Positions 60,331 through 64,000 of a stretch of DNA of 64,000 nucleotides are shown one piece after another. How positions within the stretch are numbered: the stretch's first letter is position 1; each line of letters starts with the position of its first letter. The DNA is from Opisthocomus hoazin (Eukaryota > Chordata > Aves > Opisthocomiformes > Opisthocomidae), in contig NC_134422.1 in assembly GCF_030867145.1 (NCBI RefSeq), positions 6,947,531 to 7,011,530 of the forward strand, in the 5' to 3' direction. A program made the translations under genes and the position numbers. Below the pieces are notes generated by a model, which was not told where the DNA came from, did no database searches, and saw only the letters and a program-made list of their open reading frames with translations.

Positions 60331-61475
60331 TGCCACTTATTGCAGGTTTATAGTATCAAGATAGCAATCCAAACTTCAGTAATTCTCCTAAAAAAAGTAA
60401 TTCATATATTTTGTTCACCCTTTTTAAGTGTGGAAGAAAAAAAAAATCCATATTTTGATATCCATATTACTGTGTTTACTAAACAATGCACCTGAAAACT
60501 AGACTTTAAAAGACAATGGCTTTGGTATTTGGGCAAGCCAGGTGTCACACATTAATGACCACTTGTACCCAGAATCTGCAGGCTGAATCCTCACGCAGTA
60601 CTTTATACAGTGAGTGCCTATGCATCATACAATACCACTAATGACATTATTTCAACATCACCTTTGCAAATTACCACCTTGATCACCCCAGTCATGTTAT
60701 AACTTTCTTCAGGATCTTCTCCTTTGATTTGGAGAGTAACTAGGGCCTTGTAAGCACTTGGTTATTAGTACCAATGCGTTAATTGTCCACACTGGCATAA
60801 TTCAGGCCTGAAAGAGCACCCAGCCACCTGGGAGTAGAACAGGTTCAAACGATCCTGGGATTTCTCAAAGAAGGGTAAGAAATTAAACTTGCATTTAAAG
60901 CAGCATTTCCTTCACAGATCTTTCATGGTTGCCTTGTATCTTTAATACCAACAGATTCAACCGAAGAACTAGAATTGCCACAACCACATGCTCATTCCCT
61001 ACCAAAGTACAAAGCTGAAAAACAGTTTAGGGCAGCCCACCAACTCTGAAGAACTTTCTAACAGCAAATAAAGCGATCCTGTTACAGATTATCACCTGAC
61101 AGAGCACTACAATTTTTCCTGCCCATCAGACACTGAGCCACATGCCCAGGTTCACCACACCTAGCTACAGACAGGTAATGAGTCAGCCCACCTGCACTAG
61201 CCTTTGTACACAGCTAGTGAAAGAAGGTGGGCATGTCAGAGGGTAGCTCTGGGTTACCGGGCTGACTCGCCTTTAAGTAGGGTTTGTTCTCATCTTTAGA
61301 CAGGTTCCTGCCAGAAGCACAGCTTCTCACTTAAGCAGCTCCATTAAGCTGCTAAAAAGGAGTGAAATGAACCCTGATCAAACCAGATGAAAGACAATTG
61401 TTTCTCCTAGTACAGAAAATTTCTTTACACATATCCTGCTAACACTAAAGCAACATCAGAAGAGTACAGTCTTCC

Positions 61476-61517
61476 TGCAACATGTGAGTGCTTCCATGCA
61501 ACATGCGAGTGCTTCAC
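61476..61517. repeat. Two-copy tandem repeat, 21-bp period
   Basis: TGCAACATGTGAGTGCTTCC and TGCAACATGCGAGTGCTTCA are directly adjacent with a 21-bp period and only a couple of differences. Confidence 0.85.
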
Positions 61518-61752
61518 CTTCGTAGAGCCCCAGATCAAAGTGAACAACTGTCTCAAACATCCCCCCGGAGAAACAGAAACACTTGAATTAAGCAAACTCC
61601 TGAATCAGGCATTGTGCTTTGGAAAATCCCTCATTTTGGTGAGGGACCAGGGCAGACAAGTGGAAGCCTGCAGAAGCAGGGTGCCAGCTCACAAAACCCA
61701 CCTCTCTCCCAAGGTGTCACGTAGGCAGGGGTGGAGCATGAGACCACCAAGA

Positions 61753-61769
61753 CCCCCCCCCCCCCCCCC
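61753..61769. repeat. Poly-C run (17 C)
   Basis: An uninterrupted run of 17 C (G on the SPOPL-sense strand), followed by AAACACACCAAC. Runs of this kind can form quadruplex structures and are prone to length change and sequencing error. Confidence 0.9.
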
Positions 61770-61779
61770 AAACACACCA

Positions 61780-62540
61780 ACTAAGCACAACAACATCCCT
61801 CCCCCAAGGAGAAACTATGTATTGAAGACAATCTCTGAACTGTTGTTGAATAGCAGCCAGTGTTCCATGGCAGGAACATCTCATGGTTACAAACTTGCTC
61901 GACCAAGGACATACATCTGCTGTGAGACTGTGAAACAAGGAGTTGGCAAGAGCAACAAGGACTCTGGTGTCCTCAGATGTCACACGACCATCAAATGACA
62001 AAATGAGTGAGGGGTCTTCCTCCCCAAACAACCACCAGAGACCCTCCGAGACCCCTGTGCAGGTGCAGATGACTTTGCTGGCTCGGCACAATCCCTGGGC
62101 AGGCGCAGACGACCCTACTTGTGCAACATAATGAATATGCATTAGACAGGTGGAATAACTGTATTAGTTAGGGGGAGCTTTTTGTAACTTGTGTGTATAA
62201 ATACCTGATGCGATTGCAAGCAGGTGTATGCACCCACCACCGGAGGACCCCAATCACCAGAATTTGCCACTGGATCCATGGGTGCTGATATCTCTTATCT
62301 TTCTTTTTGTTTTCCTCTCTTTCTCTCTCTGACTTCCTAGGCACATAAGGGCAATGTTCTTGTAAGTTCGTCCATCCGCTATATTTTGCAGTTTGTTTTA
62401 AGTTTTGCCAAGTCAATATCCATTCTAATCCCAGCGCATTCAAAGCAATGTCGTTATAAAGTCGCAAAGTTACCATCTTTTGTAATTCCGCTGAATTCCA
62501 CATAAAGCTTTGTAGCTCTTGGGTCACTGTCATGACTCCT
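61780..62540 (+). mobile_element. Candidate LTR of an old endogenous retrovirus
   Basis: The block has the layout of a retroviral LTR on the plus strand. A U3-like part contains two imperfect copies of a CAGGTGCAGATGAC-type motif (about 62058 and 62098). A TATA box (TGTATAAATACC, 62201-62212) precedes a GCACCCACC-ACCGGAGGACCCC stretch, then a pyrimidine-rich and mixed U5-like part. I could not fix TG/CA ends, a target-site duplication, a primer-binding site or any gag/pol sequence, so both limits are approximate. It could instead be unrelated sequence with a chance TATA box. Confidence 0.42.
62056..62131. repeat. Imperfect direct repeat in candidate U3
   Basis: CTGTGCAGGTGCAGATGACT...GGCACAA and CTGGGCAGGCGCAGACGACC...TGCAACA are consecutive imperfect copies of roughly 38 bp. 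Duplicated enhancer-like units are common in LTR U3 regions, which is part of the reason for the LTR call. Confidence 0.55.
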
Positions 62541-63489
62541 GGTTACTGCGCAGAGAATGGAAAAAGATCACCTCCCCTTACCGAGTGGGACAGGACGACC
62601 TTTTAGGTCTTTTTACTTGTGAAAGAACAGCATTAACTGTCTTACTCAAAAGATGTGATTGTGCATCACTCATGTTGGAACTCTTCCTTCAGGGCTGGGC
62701 AATACACTTAGAAACAAGGTTTTATGTAATCATTGGTAAGCAGACACTGCAAAACCATATGCAATTCAGTCACAATGTGAACAAGTTTTATTATTCCTAC
62801 AGGAAGAAGAATTCTCTGTGAATCGCTATGATCCTCAGTGGATGCTTTCCCTCCTGCCTTTCTGGTACTGAATTAGCCCTTCCACATTAAAGCATGCCGA
62901 CATGGGAATCACCTGAGTCATGAATGTATAAAAACCTGAAAACAAAACTAATTCTCAGTTTTTATCAGATAAGGAAGCAGATGCAATATAGCAGAGATCC
63001 CTTAAGGGATCCTTAAGGATCATTAAGCAGATGCACTATAGTAGAGATCCCTTAACAGATCTACTGTAAGAAGATGAAAAAGAAAAATACTGATTAGATC
63101 TCCTGGAAGACACGGATCATTGAGACATTGAAGTGCAAGCACATACACAGTTCAGCTGTCTCTCATAAGTGACTTTTTTTTCCCCAAATAAAACTTGCAC
63201 TTATTTATGGCAATCTTCAATACTTCATTAGTACTTTCCGTAAATGAAAACTAGGAACAAAGAGTCACCCTAAATTTAAGTTAATGGAACTTGTTTGCTC
63301 CATATTTTTTTAAGCAGGAATCGCATGTATTGTGGAAGCTGTTTTCACAGAGATTTTGTTCACATGCTTATGATTTGTTTTGATTCTCTGTACAGAACCA
63401 CCCAGAGCAAACTTCCTGGGAATAATACTTGTGAGCATCCCTCTTTCATAAAACAAATATTAGTATGTATATTATCATTATTTCTGGAA
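62541..63489. other. No gene seen; contains a local duplication
   Basis: AT-rich sequence between the candidate LTR and the possible degenerate exon. Apart from the 30-bp direct repeat at 62975-63054 I found no family match. A retroviral interior was looked for and not recognised. Confidence 0.45.
62975..63054. repeat. 30-bp direct repeat, 50-bp offset, with internal palindrome
   Basis: AAGCAGATGCAATATAGCAG plus AGATCCCTTA (62975-63004) recurs at 63025-63054 with two changes. Between them lies a near-palindrome, CCTTAAGGGATCCTTAAGG, followed by ATCATT. It looks like a recent small tandem duplication. Confidence 0.85.
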
Positions 63490-63906
63490 CCTCATCCTAT
63501 TCAGTAGTAACAACTGAAGCTGTTACCCAAATAGATGACGGATTTTATACAGAACCATATCCTGAAAGTGTTAGAACAGAGTACCTCAGCCTTACTGAAC
63601 CTGTTCGCTCTTCTTCAAGTCTCCGAAGCTTAAACCAAGAAGAAATACAGCCCATTCCTTATTCTGTCATTCGCATGAGATGCACAGGACTGTCTCATCT
63701 CTAATCTGTTCCTCAGTTCTTTCAGTCCATTAGACCAGTCAGCTCCTAACCACCATGAAGGAGCAGCAGATGTGAGCCAAGTTTGCTCTGAAGGGGTGTC
63801 TAAATTAAAAAAGGCTGACAATAACTGCTGTATAGTATCCTCCTCAGAAAGCGTCCAGCGACCTATGCCAGCTACCAGTGGTTACCTGCCCCTTCCTGCC
63901 TCACAG
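63490..63906 (+). pseudogene. Possible frameshifted coding exon, unrecognised protein
   Basis: Two adjacent plus-strand frames look like one coding segment broken by a single-base indel. The first frame is open to TAA at 63702-63704 and includes GFYTEPYPESVRTEYLSLTE. The second, shifted by one base, becomes open right after a TGA at 63676-63678 and continues past 63906, ending near TSGYLPLPASQ. The overlap is only about 25 nt. Acceptor-like TCCTATTCAG (AG at 63503-63504) and donor-like CAG/GTAAAT (63907) flank it. Composition is Ser/Thr/Pro/Glu-rich with several Tyr motifs, reminiscent of a receptor cytoplasmic tail, but I do not recognise the family. It may be a decayed exon, a retrocopy, part of an old mobile element, or chance. 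Confidence 0.35.
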
Positions 63907-63950
63907 GTAAATCAGCTTGATTCACTGAGAATTTAACTCTAAGCAAAGGC

Positions 63951-64000
63951 GGTTATTTTCAATTATCTTCAGGTCCGGTTATTTTCAATTATCTTCAGGT
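63951..64000. repeat. Tandem repeat, 26-bp period, running off the window
   Basis: GGTTATTTTCAATTATCTTC plus AGGT (63951-63974), then CC, then the identical 24 bases at 63977-64000. The second copy ends exactly at the window edge, so the array may continue. Confidence 0.9.

Larger units (their letters stand above)
60388..61779. other. 5' region of SPOPL (inferred intron), no gene seen
   Basis: Sequence upstream of the first SPOPL coding exon, expected to be intron because that exon begins with a splice acceptor. No coding exon, CpG island or promoter was recognised. It contains a two-copy tandem repeat at 61476-61517 and a run of 17 C at 61753-61769. Confidence 0.5.

Noticed and set aside
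61717..62142. Minus-strand 141-codon frame through the poly-C region
   Set aside because: It runs through a G17 homopolymer and the candidate LTR; no domain, most likely chance.

Overview
The window looks like bird nuclear DNA. It carries two vertebrate genes with ordinary spliceosomal introns, and its recognisable repeats are mostly 5'-truncated CR1 LINEs whose 3' ends carry the ATTCTGTGAT-type tail typical of avian CR1. I saw no bacterial features, CRISPR array, rRNA or tRNA.

Layout. Bases 126-19855 (+ strand) are called as NXPH2 (neurexophilin 2). The large second coding exon (19112-19855) is unambiguous. A signal-peptide-like first exon at 126-179 is a probable match, giving an 18.9 kb intron. 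The 3' UTR probably ends just after an AATAAA at 21556. From about 21.6 to 41 kb lies an intergenic stretch holding GC-rich patches and five CR1 copies (three +, two -). From about 40.98 to 60.39 kb, on the - strand, is SPOPL (speckle-type BTB/POZ protein-like). All ten coding exons were reconstructed: 1179 nt, 392 residues plus stop, with every splice phase consistent. A roughly 4 kb 3' UTR is inferred. The two genes are convergent (tail to tail), the same pairing I know from the mammalian NXPH2-SPOPL locus. The last 3.6 kb (60.4-64 kb), upstream of the first SPOPL coding exon, holds a candidate LTR with a TATA box, several small tandem duplications, and a pair of adjacent reading frames that look like a frameshifted, unrecognised coding exon.

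The two genes do not form a pathway. NXPH2 is a secreted neurexin-binding glycoprotein. SPOPL is a substrate adaptor for CUL3 ubiquitin ligases. The most interesting content is in the SPOPL splicing. The SPOPL-specific 18-residue insertion in the BACK region is carried by its own 54-nt phase-symmetric exon, preceded by an 84-nt intron with a GC donor. Skipping this exon would leave the frame intact and give a 374-residue protein, the length of SPOP. No wholly new system is evident, and most of the remaining sequence is intronic or intergenic with no gene I can support.
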